This document shows positions 1 through 7,170 of a stretch of 64,000 nucleotides of DNA, piece by piece; the stretch's first letter is position 1; every line of letters starts with the position of its first letter. This DNA is from Labilibaculum sp. (lineage in GTDB: Bacteria; Bacteroidota; Bacteroidia; Bacteroidales; Marinifilaceae): NCBI RefSeq assembly GCF_963664555.1, contig NZ_OY761461.1, forward strand, positions 4,629,769 through 4,693,768, in the 5' to 3' direction. The translations under genes and the position numbers were made by a program. Below the pieces are notes generated by a model. That model had not been told where the DNA came from and made no database searches. It was given only the letters and a program-made list of their open reading frames with translations.

Positions 1-377
1 GAATTGAAATTGCGAATTACCAAAAAGAAAAAGTAAGTGAAAGTGGTTATCTGCTATATCAGGATTTAATCTATCACTTTTCCAACAAACCTATTTCCCT
101 GAATCTTCGTTACGCTTTATTCGACACAGAATCCTTTAATTCGGGAATTTACGCGTACGAAAATGATATTCTTTATGCCTACTCTGTTCCTGCCTATTAC
201 TTAAAAGGAACACGCTTTTATTTCAACTTTAACTGGGAATTGAATCAAAATTTTAAAGTATATGTGAAATATGCGCAAACTAAATATTCAAACCGATCAA
301 GTATTGGTTCTGCAAACTCGGAAATAATTGGTGACACTAAATCAGAAATCAAATTATTACTCAAATGCCGCTTTTAA
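1..377 (+). CDS. C-terminal end of a helix-hairpin-helix (ComEA-like) outer-membrane beta-barrel protein, 5' truncated
   Basis: Reading frame 3 is open from the first bases of the window to the TAA at 375-377 and encodes about 124 residues. The peptide is rich in alternating aromatic and polar residues (for example FYFNFNWELN and YVKYAQTKYS) and ends in KCRF, so the last residue is the Phe typical of outer-membrane barrels. The segment IGSANSEIIGDTKSEIKLLL closely resembles the C-terminus of the large Bacteroidota proteins that carry an N-terminal helix-hairpin-helix domain and a C-terminal barrel. The N-terminal part lies outside the window, so the HHH domain itself is not seen. The family function is not established. 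Identification is by remembered family style, not by a search. Confidence 0.6.
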   Translation, partial: IEIANYQKEKVSESGYLLYQDLIYHFSNKPISLNLRYALFDTESFNSGIYAYENDILYAYSVPAYYLKGTRFYFNFNWELNQNFKVYVKYAQTKYSNRSSIGSANSEIIGDTKSEIKLLLKCRF

Positions 378-439
378 GGATTACAATAATTTCAAAATCA
401 AAAATCCTTTCTTACATTCGAATCCGAAAATCAAAAATC

Positions 440-913
440 ATGAAAAAAATAATCAATCCTTATATCGAAACAGAAAATGGAAACTGCTTTGGCTGCTCTC
501 CAAAAAACAAACAAGGCCTGCAAATGGAATTCTTAGAAGATGGTGATTTCATTATCTCGAAGTGGGATCCAAAAGCTCATTTATCTGGATTCAAAAACAT
601 ATTACACGGAGGAATTCAAACTGCCATTCTCGATGAAATTGCTTGCTGGGTAATATTTGTAAAATGCCAAACCAGTGGAGTAACCACAGCCTTAAATGCA
701 AAATTCAGAAACGCTGCTTTTACAGATAAAGGATTGCTGACAGTACGGGCTCAATTGATTTCTCAAGAAAAGAAATTTGCGAACATTCATGCTGAAATAT
801 TGGATGAAAATGGAAAAGTTTGCTCTGAAGCCGACGTACAGTATATGATATTTCCTGCTGAGATGGCTCGTAAAAAATTCGGATACCCAGGAATAGAATC
901 ATTTTACGAATAG
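440..913 (+). CDS. PaaI-family hotdog-fold thioesterase
   Basis: A 157-residue single-domain hotdog protein, predicted to hydrolyse an acyl-CoA or similar thioester in the cytosol; the substrate cannot be read from the sequence. The central helix carries HGGIQTAILDE (residues 56-66), the HGG and acidic residues expected in the PaaI/4HBT superfamily. An N-terminal CFGC (16-19) is common in this branch. I place the start at the ATG at 440 because the in-frame ATG at 365 lies inside the preceding gene and would add 25 basic residues unlike the family. It follows the upstream barrel gene by 62 bp and converges on the pseudouridine synthase with only 2 bp between the stop codons. Confidence 0.8.
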   Translation: MKKIINPYIETENGNCFGCSPKNKQGLQMEFLEDGDFIISKWDPKAHLSGFKNILHGGIQTAILDEIACWVIFVKCQTSGVTTALNAKFRNAAFTDKGLLTVRAQLISQEKKFANIHAEILDENGKVCSEADVQYMIFPAEMARKKFGYPGIESFYE

Positions 914-915
914 AA

Positions 916-1821
916 TTATACAACATTAAGATCTTCTTTGCATCTCTTCCATCGTTTTTCTTCCATCTCCATAAACCTCCCGAATTTATAAGGTGGATCA
1001 ATTGAAATATTCATAATCTCGTTGGTAAACGGATGATGAAAATGAAGCCCTGTTGCGCACAGGAACAACCCTTTCCTGCGCAAAATATCACCTTCACTTC
1101 CATATAATTTATCGCCCAAAATTGGAGTTCCCATTCCTGCCATGTGAATTCTCAACTGATGAGTTCTTCCTGTTTTTGGAAACAAATGAACCATATTTAA
1201 GGACTGGTTACGAATCGACTTATTTCTTTTAATTACCTGAAACGAACTAATCGAATCCTTACCATCAACAGGCATATCAACTTTTCCTTTATCAGGCAAA
1301 CTGCCTATAACCACAGCTGTATATTGTTTGCTGATAGTTCTATTTTCGAATTGCGCTCCTAAGCCACCAATTGCCTGAGATGTTTTTGCTATTAACAAGA
1401 GACCACAAGTTGGTTTATCAAGACGGTGAACAGGACGGAAAACGGGTAATGCATCCATACATGATGACAATTTCAGATTAAAAGGCAATGCATTTTGAAT
1501 GGATCGATATAGATTCCCGCTTACCGAAACTCCAGCAGGTTTATTAATCACAGCAATATGTTCATCTTCATAAATAACCTCGAGCTCCAATTCAAATACC
1601 TTTGCAGGAGGCAATTCCAAATCGCACAGGTCTATTCGCTGGCCTGATTCTACCCAAAACCCAGTTTTTGCAACAACACCATCCACCAGAACCATCCCCT
1701 TCTTTATCGCCTTTTTCATCCCTTGATGAGATGAAATTGAAACAAAAACAGAAGGAGCATAATCCTGCAAACGAATATCGCCTATACTCTCAGGAACAAC
1801 ATGCGTTTCGATTACTTTCAC
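916..1821 (-). CDS. RluA-family RNA pseudouridine synthase
   Basis: A 301-residue enzyme expected to isomerise specific uridines in rRNA or tRNA to pseudouridine. Residues about 18-65 form an S4-type RNA-binding domain (KAIKKGMVLVDG). The catalytic domain follows, with VINKPAGVSV (about 91-100) and the RluA signature HRLDKPTCG, whose Asp135 is the catalytic residue; the late motif GRTHQLRIHMA is also present. The exact target position (RluA, RluC or RluD type) cannot be assigned. It is monocistronic and convergent with the thioesterase gene. No convincing Bacteroidota promoter was found upstream. Confidence 0.88.
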   Translation of the reverse strand: MKVIETHVVPESIGDIRLQDYAPSVFVSISSHQGMKKAIKKGMVLVDGVVAKTGFWVESGQRIDLCDLELPPAKVFELELEVIYEDEHIAVINKPAGVSVSGNLYRSIQNALPFNLKLSSCMDALPVFRPVHRLDKPTCGLLLIAKTSQAIGGLGAQFENRTISKQYTAVVIGSLPDKGKVDMPVDGKDSISSFQVIKRNKSIRNQSLNMVHLFPKTGRTHQLRIHMAGMGTPILGDKLYGSEGDILRRKGLFLCATGLHFHHPFTNEIMNISIDPPYKFGRFMEMEEKRWKRCKEDLNVV

Positions 1822-2067
1822 AATAATTTAGTTTAAGTTTCTATACCTGAAAGATAAAACAAAATCAGGACAGTATTTGCCTTAGATCAACACTCAATAA
1901 AAAATTGTCATTATTCTGTAACATACAGTTCAAACACTTGATTTACTATAACTTCAGCATGTAATTTTAATTTTTAACAAATTAAAACAATAATATTATT
2001 TCCTCCTGCAAACCTTTGTTTCTGACAAAAGTCAGTATTTCAATGGGAAGACAAAAAAGTTTTTAAT

Positions 2068-2096
2068 TTTGAAATTTAAAAATTTTACTACTTTTG
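2068..2096 (+). promoter_or_regulatory. Bacteroidota-type promoter of ybaK
   Basis: TTTG at 2068-2071 and TACTTTTG at 2089-2096 are separated by 17 bp and match the Bacteroidota -33 TTTG and -7 TAnnTTTG elements. Transcription would begin near 2103, giving a leader of about 80 nt that contains the hairpins at 2119-2167. Confidence 0.65.
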
Positions 2097-2118
2097 CGCC
2101 TTATTATAAAGGCATCAT

Positions 2119-2167
2119 CTGGGAAACTGGTAGTTTCCAGTAAAAAAGCAATTGTTTTTTTAACTGG
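2119..2167 (+). promoter_or_regulatory. Two mutually exclusive hairpins in the ybaK leader
   Basis: The first stem pairs CTGG-AAACT (2119-2128, with G2123 bulged) with AGTTT-CCAG (2132-2140) around a 3-nt loop. The second stem pairs CCAGT plus six A (2137-2147) with the T-run and ACTGG (2156-2167). Both use the CCAG at 2137-2140, so they cannot coexist. The second stem ends 15 nt before the ATG. No long T-tract follows, so if it works it more likely affects translation than transcription termination. Confidence 0.4.
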
Positions 2168-2182
2168 CCAAAAAACAAAAGG

Positions 2183-2671
2183 ATGAAGAAGACAAATGCT
2201 GCCCGCATTTTAGATCGGGCAAAAATTGAATACGAAATTATCGATTACGATGTGGATCCAATAGAATTGGGAGCCGAACGTGTAGCCGAAAAAACAGGTC
2301 AGCATATTCAATTTATCTTCAAAACACTTGTCCTTACCGGAGATAAAACAGGAACAACTATTGCTTGTATTCCCGGAGCCTCCGAACTAAATCTTAAAGC
2401 ATTCGCAACTCTTAGCGGCAATAAAAAATGTGCAATGGTTCCCATGAAAAACATTCAGGAACTTACAGGCTATATTCGGGGTGGCTGTTCTCCGCTGGGA
2501 ATGAAAAAAGATTACCCGATTTTTATGGATCTTAGTGCTCTTAAGCTTGATTATATTTTAATTAGTGCCGGCATCAGAGGCAAACAACTAAAGCTAAATC
2601 CACATGATTTATTAAAAATATCAGGTGCCGCAACCGGAGCAATATCTACCTTAAAATCCCAAACTACATGA
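2183..2671 (+). CDS. ybaK: Cys-tRNA(Pro)/aminoacyl-tRNA deacylase, YbaK/EbsC family
   Basis: A 162-residue trans-editing enzyme that hydrolyses mischarged tRNA, in the YbaK branch typically Cys-tRNA(Pro). The whole protein is one YbaK/ProX domain; recognisable pieces are VFKTLV-like QFIFKTLVLTG (about 43-53), VPGASELNLK-type IPGASELNLKAFA, and GYIRGGCSPLGMKK, where the GGxSPxG loop binds substrate. Length matches the family. The start at 2183 follows a Bacteroidota promoter and a folded leader. Its stop overlaps the next start by 4 bp (ATGA), so the HAD gene is probably translationally coupled. Confidence 0.92.
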   Translation: MKKTNAARILDRAKIEYEIIDYDVDPIELGAERVAEKTGQHIQFIFKTLVLTGDKTGTTIACIPGASELNLKAFATLSGNKKCAMVPMKNIQELTGYIRGGCSPLGMKKDYPIFMDLSALKLDYILISAGIRGKQLKLNPHDLLKISGAATGAISTLKSQTT

Positions 2672-3306
2672 TAAAAAGCAAAGCGATTATTTGGGATTAC
2701 AACGGAACACTTTTGGATGATCTGTCGATAGGACTTAAAAGTATCAACCAAATGCTGATAAAGAGAAAACTTCCCGTATTAAGTCAGGAAAGTTATAGAG
2801 ATGTTTTTACTTTTCCGGTAAAAAAATATTACGAATCTGTTGGATTCGATTTTGAAAAAGAAGATTGGGATTGTACAGCAAAAGAATTTATATCCAATTA
2901 CAAATCCTTATTGCCCGAATCAAGTATCTTTCCTGAAGCCATTCAACTTCTTTCCCATTTTTCGTCTTTGGGTAAAAAACAATTTATCCTGTCGGCAATG
3001 GAACAAAACATGCTGAATGCTTCGGTTGCAAATGAAAATATCAGCAATTTTTTCTCCGAAATTTCAGGCATTGATAATATTTACGCCAGTTCGAAAATTA
3101 AGAACGGAATAAAAATGATCGAAAATCACCAGCTAAGTGCAAAGGATGTCTGCCTATTAGGTGACACGACGCACGACTACGAGGTAGCTCAGGAATTAGG
3201 CTGTAATTGTATATTAATTGCCGCAGGACATCAATCTATTACAAAATTAAAACAGACAGGTTGCCCCATTGTGGTCAATCATCTTAACGATATTATAAAG
3301 AATTAA
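2668..3306 (+). CDS. HAD-superfamily hydrolase, phosphoglycolate phosphatase-like
   Basis: A 212-residue cytosolic HAD hydrolase likely acting on a small phosphate ester. Motif I is DYNGT (residues 10-14): Asp10 is the nucleophile, but the usual second Asp is Asn12. Motif II is the Ser in FILSAMEQ, motif III a Lys near KIKNG, and motif IV is GDTTHD. The helical cap lies between motifs I and II, as in phosphoglycolate-phosphatase-like proteins. The DxN form of motif I recurs in a Bacteroidota HAD branch, and may mean weaker or different catalysis. It is co-transcribed with ybaK through a 4-bp overlap; the substrate is unknown. Confidence 0.82.
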   Translation: MIKSKAIIWDYNGTLLDDLSIGLKSINQMLIKRKLPVLSQESYRDVFTFPVKKYYESVGFDFEKEDWDCTAKEFISNYKSLLPESSIFPEAIQLLSHFSSLGKKQFILSAMEQNMLNASVANENISNFFSEISGIDNIYASSKIKNGIKMIENHQLSAKDVCLLGDTTHDYEVAQELGCNCILIAAGHQSITKLKQTGCPIVVNHLNDIIKN

Positions 3307-3356
3307 ACAACCATTTTTAGTAACTACTATTTTTAAAACTAAACAATCATTTTAAG

Positions 3357-4010
3357 ATGAAAAAATTACTTGTAATCTTTGCTATTCTGGCTTCCTTCGC
3401 AGTTAATGCGCAAAACTTTCAGTTGCACCGCGATTTAGACCGTAATCAATTCACCTCTACTTTCGAAATGTTTAAAATGGACAAATGGGGTAACACTTTT
3501 ACTTTCGTAGATTTTGATTACGATGCAGAAAATGGAATCAACCAAGGTTATTTTGAGATTGCCCGTGTTTTTAAGACAGAAAAAATGCCTTTCGGTATTC
3601 ACATTGAATACAATGGTGGTGTTGGAAATGCAGAAACTCCAATTGGAGATTTTGGGTACACAATTAACAACGCATGGATTTTAGGTTTAAACTATGCAAA
3701 AGGTGGTGCAAAATCTGGATTCTCAACTTATGCAGGTTACAAAGCAATTAAAAATGCTGACGAGGCTAACTTCCAAATCACTGGAACCTGGTATGTAAAC
3801 TTCTTAGAAGGTAAAATGACTTTCTCAGGATTTGCAGATCTTTGGACTGAAAACGGTTTATCTGATGACACTGTATTCTTAACTGAGCCTCAGATTTGGT
3901 ACAACGTTTCTAAAAACTTATCTCTTGGTAGTGAAATTGAAATCTCTAACAATTTTGCCGGTGACGATTTTAAAGTTCGTCCTACTTTAGCTGTAAAATG
4001 GAATTTCTAA
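3357..4010 (+). CDS. DUF5020 family outer-membrane protein, Tsx-like channel
   Basis: A 217-residue protein with a signal peptide (MKKLLVIFAILASFAVNA, cleavage after NAQ or NA) followed by a small beta-barrel that ends in KWNF. I recognise it as DUF5020, a Bacteroidota family related in shape to the nucleoside channel Tsx. The aromatic- and glycine-rich strands (for example GYFEIARVF, HIEYNGGVG, WYVNFLEG) fit a 10-12-stranded barrel. It lies 27 bp upstream of an AzgA-type nucleobase permease, so I infer that it admits purine bases or nucleosides across the outer membrane for that permease. Function by context, not proven. Confidence 0.72.
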   Translation: MKKLLVIFAILASFAVNAQNFQLHRDLDRNQFTSTFEMFKMDKWGNTFTFVDFDYDAENGINQGYFEIARVFKTEKMPFGIHIEYNGGVGNAETPIGDFGYTINNAWILGLNYAKGGAKSGFSTYAGYKAIKNADEANFQITGTWYVNFLEGKMTFSGFADLWTENGLSDDTVFLTEPQIWYNVSKNLSLGSEIEISNNFAGDDFKVRPTLAVKWNF

Positions 4011-4037
4011 TTCAAACCGAATTAAAAACAAACAATC

Positions 4038-5360
4038 ATGTTAGATAAGTTTTTTAATATCACAGGGCAAGGTTCAAACATGAAGACAGAGATTGTCGCA
4101 GGTTTAACCACATTTGCTACAATGGCCTATATTTTGGCTGTAAATCCATACTTTCTCTCCGTTGCAGGAATGGATTATGGTGCTGTAATGACTGCAACTG
4201 CATTATCTGCAGTAATTGCTACATTAGTTATGGCTTTGGTTGCTAAACTTCCTTTTGCTTTGGCTCCGGGAATGGGACTAAATGCATTTTTCGCGTTCAC
4301 TGTTTGCGGTGTAATGGGATGTAGTTGGCAATTGGCACTTACAGCTGTATTTGCTGAAGGTATCATTTTCCTTTTGCTTACTTTCTTTAATGTGCGCGAA
4401 GCCATTATCAATTCAATCCCAACCAACATCAAACACGCCATTTCGGTAGGTATTGGTTTGTTTATTGCTTTTATCGGATTAGCGCATAAAGATGTTGCAA
4501 TTATTGTGCAGGGACAAGGAGTTCCTGTTCATTTAGGAAATCTTCATTCTGCAGGGGCATTGCTTTGTATTTTAGGTATCATTGTTATTGGCCTGCTTTT
4601 GGTTCGCAATGTTAAAGGTTCAATTTTAATTGGTCTTCTGGCTGTAACTGCAGTTGGATTGATTCCAGGAATAGACGTTACAAGTCTTCCTAAAGATGGT
4701 GGTATTGTAAGTCTTCCTCCATCATTAGAGCCTATCTTTTTCAAATTTGTAGGATTTGAAGAGGTGCTTTCATGGAAATTTGTTTCTATCCTATTCGTTT
4801 TCCTTTTTGTAGATATGTTCGACACTGTCGGAACTCTTGTAGGTGTATCTTCAAAAGCAAATCTTTTGGATGAAGAAGGAAGAGTACCCCGCGTTAAACA
4901 AGCTCTTTTTGCCGATGCTATTGGTACTACTGTAGGTGCAGTATTGGGCACATCAACTGTAACAACTTACGTTGAAAGTGCTGCCGGTGTAGCTGAAGGT
5001 GGAAAAACAGGTATGACCTCATTGGTTGTGGCATTCATGTTCTTCCTGGCCTTATTCTTCACACCACTTTTCACAATGATTCCTGCGGCTGCCAGTTCAT
5101 CAGTTCTTGTAATCATCGGTATTTTCATGATGAGTCCAATCACAAAAATCAACTTTGATGATTACTCAGAATTCATTCCGGCTTTCCTTACCATGATTAT
5201 GATGCCTCTTGCATACAGTATCGCAGAAGGTATTGCATTCGGTATGCTTTCCTATGTAATCTTAAAAGTACTAACAGGCCGTTACAAGGAACTAAACATT
5301 GCAATGATTTGTATTGCCTTTTTATTTGTACTGAAATACATTTATAATATTGGTGAGTAA
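4038..5360 (+). CDS. NCS2-family (AzgA-like) adenine/guanine/hypoxanthine permease
   Basis: A 440-residue inner-membrane protein with about 14 hydrophobic segments. The N-terminus (EIVAGLTTFATMAYILAVNP) and the stretch ALAPGMGLNAFFAFTV are hallmarks of the AzgA-like branch of NCS2 transporters, which import purine bases with protons. FVDMFDTVGTLVGV and GTSTVTTYVESAAGV are the conserved motifs of the substrate site. Length is normal. The DUF5020 channel immediately upstream is its likely outer-membrane partner. A strong hairpin terminator follows 20 bp after the stop. Confidence 0.9.
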   Translation: MLDKFFNITGQGSNMKTEIVAGLTTFATMAYILAVNPYFLSVAGMDYGAVMTATALSAVIATLVMALVAKLPFALAPGMGLNAFFAFTVCGVMGCSWQLALTAVFAEGIIFLLLTFFNVREAIINSIPTNIKHAISVGIGLFIAFIGLAHKDVAIIVQGQGVPVHLGNLHSAGALLCILGIIVIGLLLVRNVKGSILIGLLAVTAVGLIPGIDVTSLPKDGGIVSLPPSLEPIFFKFVGFEEVLSWKFVSILFVFLFVDMFDTVGTLVGVSSKANLLDEEGRVPRVKQALFADAIGTTVGAVLGTSTVTTYVESAAGVAEGGKTGMTSLVVAFMFFLALFFTPLFTMIPAAASSSVLVIIGIFMMSPITKINFDDYSEFIPAFLTMIMMPLAYSIAEGIAFGMLSYVILKVLTGRYKELNIAMICIAFLFVLKYIYNIGE

Positions 5361-5380
5361 TCGCAGTTTCTCATATTCTA

Positions 5381-5415
5381 AAACCCTTTTCACTCTTATG
5401 TGGAAAGGGTTTTTC
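5381..5415 (+). terminator. Rho-independent terminator after the AzgA-type permease
   Basis: A 13-bp stem pairs AAACCCTTTTCAC (5381-5393) with GTGGAAAGGGTTT around a 6-nt loop and runs into a T-rich tract. Confidence 0.85.
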
Positions 5416-6201
5416 TTTTGCCAAAATTCCGGATCGAATCAAACCAGTTTCAGCAACAGCAAAATTCTATTACATCCTCTTGTCAACCATTCCCCCACCG
5501 TAATAATGCAAGTTTTTTTTTTGATTTCGAGAACAAACACCTACCCCCCTCTAAATTATGGTCGTTAAAGGTATTAGCCAGCCGTTTACTTTGAAAAAGA
5601 TCCTTCACTACCAATCGAAATGATTTTTTAGTTGAAAAATCACCTTGAATGACCGATCAGAGCAAAATCGACCTTGAAAAATGACTTTGCACAACAGTTC
5701 ATTCGAATTTTCAGTTGGTAAATTAACCGCACTATCAGTAGAGGCGATTTTTTAATTGAAAAATCGTCTTGCATAACAAGCAATGTTAAAAGTCATCTTG
5801 AAAAACGGCTTTGCTCATCAATCAAGTTGATTTTTTAAGGCCAAAAAGGACTTTGCACAACGTGCATACACATTTACCAAAACTCAAACTCTCAATATTT
5901 CTTGTTTACTCTCATTTTGAGATTCCCGATATTGGAACAGAGGATTTTTGTGCATATTCTCAAACCCATCAAAGAGCTCAATCAATTCTCAAAACCATGT
6001 AAAAAATTTACAATTCAATCAGTCTAAATGTCTAATTCAACAAACTCTACCTCAAAGTGAATTCATCACACGGGCACAACAAACATCATCTGCTTACACC
6101 ATAAATTTTATCATTCAAGCAAACAATAGTACTGTTAGTCAAAACAACTTTATTCTTTCCTCGTAAAAAACAACATGTTACATCCAAATTAAGCTGAAGA
6201 T
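5416..6201. other. Long non-coding region with repeat array
   Basis: About 790 bp between the permease terminator and the lipoprotein start with no credible gene; the short open frames here (for example 5811-6002) have no recognisable product and random-looking composition. The middle, 5591-5881, is a degenerate tandem repeat described separately. The rest (5416-5590 and 5882-6201) shows nothing I can name. No good TAnnTTTG promoter was found for the lipoprotein. Confidence 0.5.
5591..5881. repeat. Degenerate tandem array of seven 41-42 bp units
   Basis: Units begin at 5591, 5632, 5674, 5715, 5756, 5798 and 5840 (spacing 41, 42, 41, 41, 42, 42). Most open with TTGAAAAAT followed by a C/T-T-T-G-C-A-C-A-A-C-like core. 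Units 1-3 resemble units 4-6 pairwise, so the array also reads as two copies of a 124-125 bp block. Where units 1/2 and 4/5 meet, perfect 8-bp stems form: TGATTTTT with AAAAATCA (5621-5642) and CGATTTTT with AAAAATCG (5745-5766). The outer pair differs in a compensatory way. The period is not a multiple of three and the units are too divergent for CRISPR. Confidence 0.7.
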
Positions 6202-7074
6202 ATGAGGACTAAAATATTCTTAGGTTGGGCATTTCTTATTATATCAGGAATAATTTCCTGTTCCACATCGGAAGAAGATATGAATATGGAGATTCAAATT
6301 ACCAATTCTGTGAATATTGAAGAAAATGCAATGGTGAACTGCATTTTAGAAGACCTTCTTTGCGAGGTGGAAAAAAATGTGATTGCAACTGACTCTGGTA
6401 CAAAGACAAAAGACAACACCAAAAGAGATTCAATTCCAGTTATTAAAGTAAGCGGTGACGATGAACTTCAAACATCCACAAAAACAATAAGTATCAACTA
6501 TGGATCAAGTAATCATACCGATCATCTGGGAAGATTAAAGCGTGGACAAATACACAATGAAATTTCAGGGAGATACATGACGAATCAAACTCTTCAATCT
6601 ATTCATTTTGAAGAATTTTGTATTAATGATCTAAACATAGAAAATCGTATTGAAATTACATCGAATGGATTCAACGAATTTGATCAGCTAAGCTTTACTA
6701 TTTCGTACGACAATATTGTTTTCACCTCTTCAAACGGATTACAATACAGTATTTCAGGTACAAAAACCAAAGAATGGATTGACGGATACAGCACCCCGGA
6801 AAACCCATGGGATGATCAATTTCTGGTTTCCGGTGAATGCCATGGAATCAATTCTGAAAACAGAGAATATCATTCAAAGATATCAACACCATTGTTAATA
6901 AGTCGCTCGTGCGAATTCATTTTATCCGGCGAAACTGAATTTCAAGTAGAAAATGAATCGGTATTTTATAGTTTTGGAGATAGGATGTGCGATAATAAGG
7001 GATACTACATCCGAAATGGCAAGACAAATAATTTTGAATTTGGCAGATATTCTTTTAGAAAAATAACCCAATAA
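6202..7074 (+). CDS. Bacteroidota lipoprotein of unknown function
   Basis: A 290-residue secreted protein with a lipoprotein signal: hydrophobic stretch followed by SGIISC, lipidated Cys20. The mature part is beta-rich. It shows the layout of a lipoprotein family common in Bacteroidota: a TISINYG segment followed by a Gly-Arg region (RLKRGQIHNEISGRY), a WDDQFLVSGEC segment, and a C-terminal block with SCEFILSGETEF and FGDRMCDNKG. The lipoprotein at 48059-48910 has the same order of blocks, so the two are probably distant paralogues. I know of no defined function. The gene stands alone between the repeat region and a bidirectional terminator. Confidence 0.65.
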   Translation: MRTKIFLGWAFLIISGIISCSTSEEDMNMEIQITNSVNIEENAMVNCILEDLLCEVEKNVIATDSGTKTKDNTKRDSIPVIKVSGDDELQTSTKTISINYGSSNHTDHLGRLKRGQIHNEISGRYMTNQTLQSIHFEEFCINDLNIENRIEITSNGFNEFDQLSFTISYDNIVFTSSNGLQYSISGTKTKEWIDGYSTPENPWDDQFLVSGECHGINSENREYHSKISTPLLISRSCEFILSGETEFQVENESVFYSFGDRMCDNKGYYIRNGKTNNFEFGRYSFRKITQ

Positions 7075-7116
7075 ATTTCTTGATGCATAAATGGTAATTT
7101 AGTTAGTATTAGACAA

Positions 7117-7141
7117 GAAAAGCCCCAAATTGAGGCTTTTC
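7117..7141. terminator. Bidirectional terminator between lipoprotein and uraA
   Basis: GAAAAGCC (7117-7124) pairs with GGCTTTTC (7134-7141); A-rich sequence on the left and T-rich on the right let it serve both convergent genes. Confidence 0.75.
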
Positions 7142-7170
7142 ATTTATATCTACATGCAAGAGATTCTTCT

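Larger units (their letters stand above)
1822..2182. other. Divergent intergenic region between rluA-type gene and ybaK
   Basis: This 361-bp AT-rich gap holds the divergent control regions of the pseudouridine synthase and ybaK. Its right third contains the ybaK promoter and a structured leader, described separately. A small perfect stem-loop lies at 2022-2035 (CTGAC, four A, GTCAG). I see no gene, tRNA or repeat in the rest. Confidence 0.5.

Noticed and set aside
365..439. Upstream in-frame start of the thioesterase
   Set aside because: It lies in the end of the preceding gene and adds a basic tail not expected in PaaI proteins.
4544..4951. Antisense open frame inside the AzgA-type permease gene, and similar frames at 25062-25502, 29348-29605 and 11521-11904
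   Set aside because: They mirror real genes on the other strand, are rich in Ser, Thr, Ile and Pro from reversed codons, and have no domain.
5591..5881. CRISPR array
   Set aside because: Units are strongly degenerate along their whole length and there is no alternation of identical repeats and unique spacers; no cas genes are nearby.
5811..6166. Short open frames in the non-coding region before the lipoprotein
   Set aside because: No start context, no protein-like composition, and the first overlaps the repeat array.
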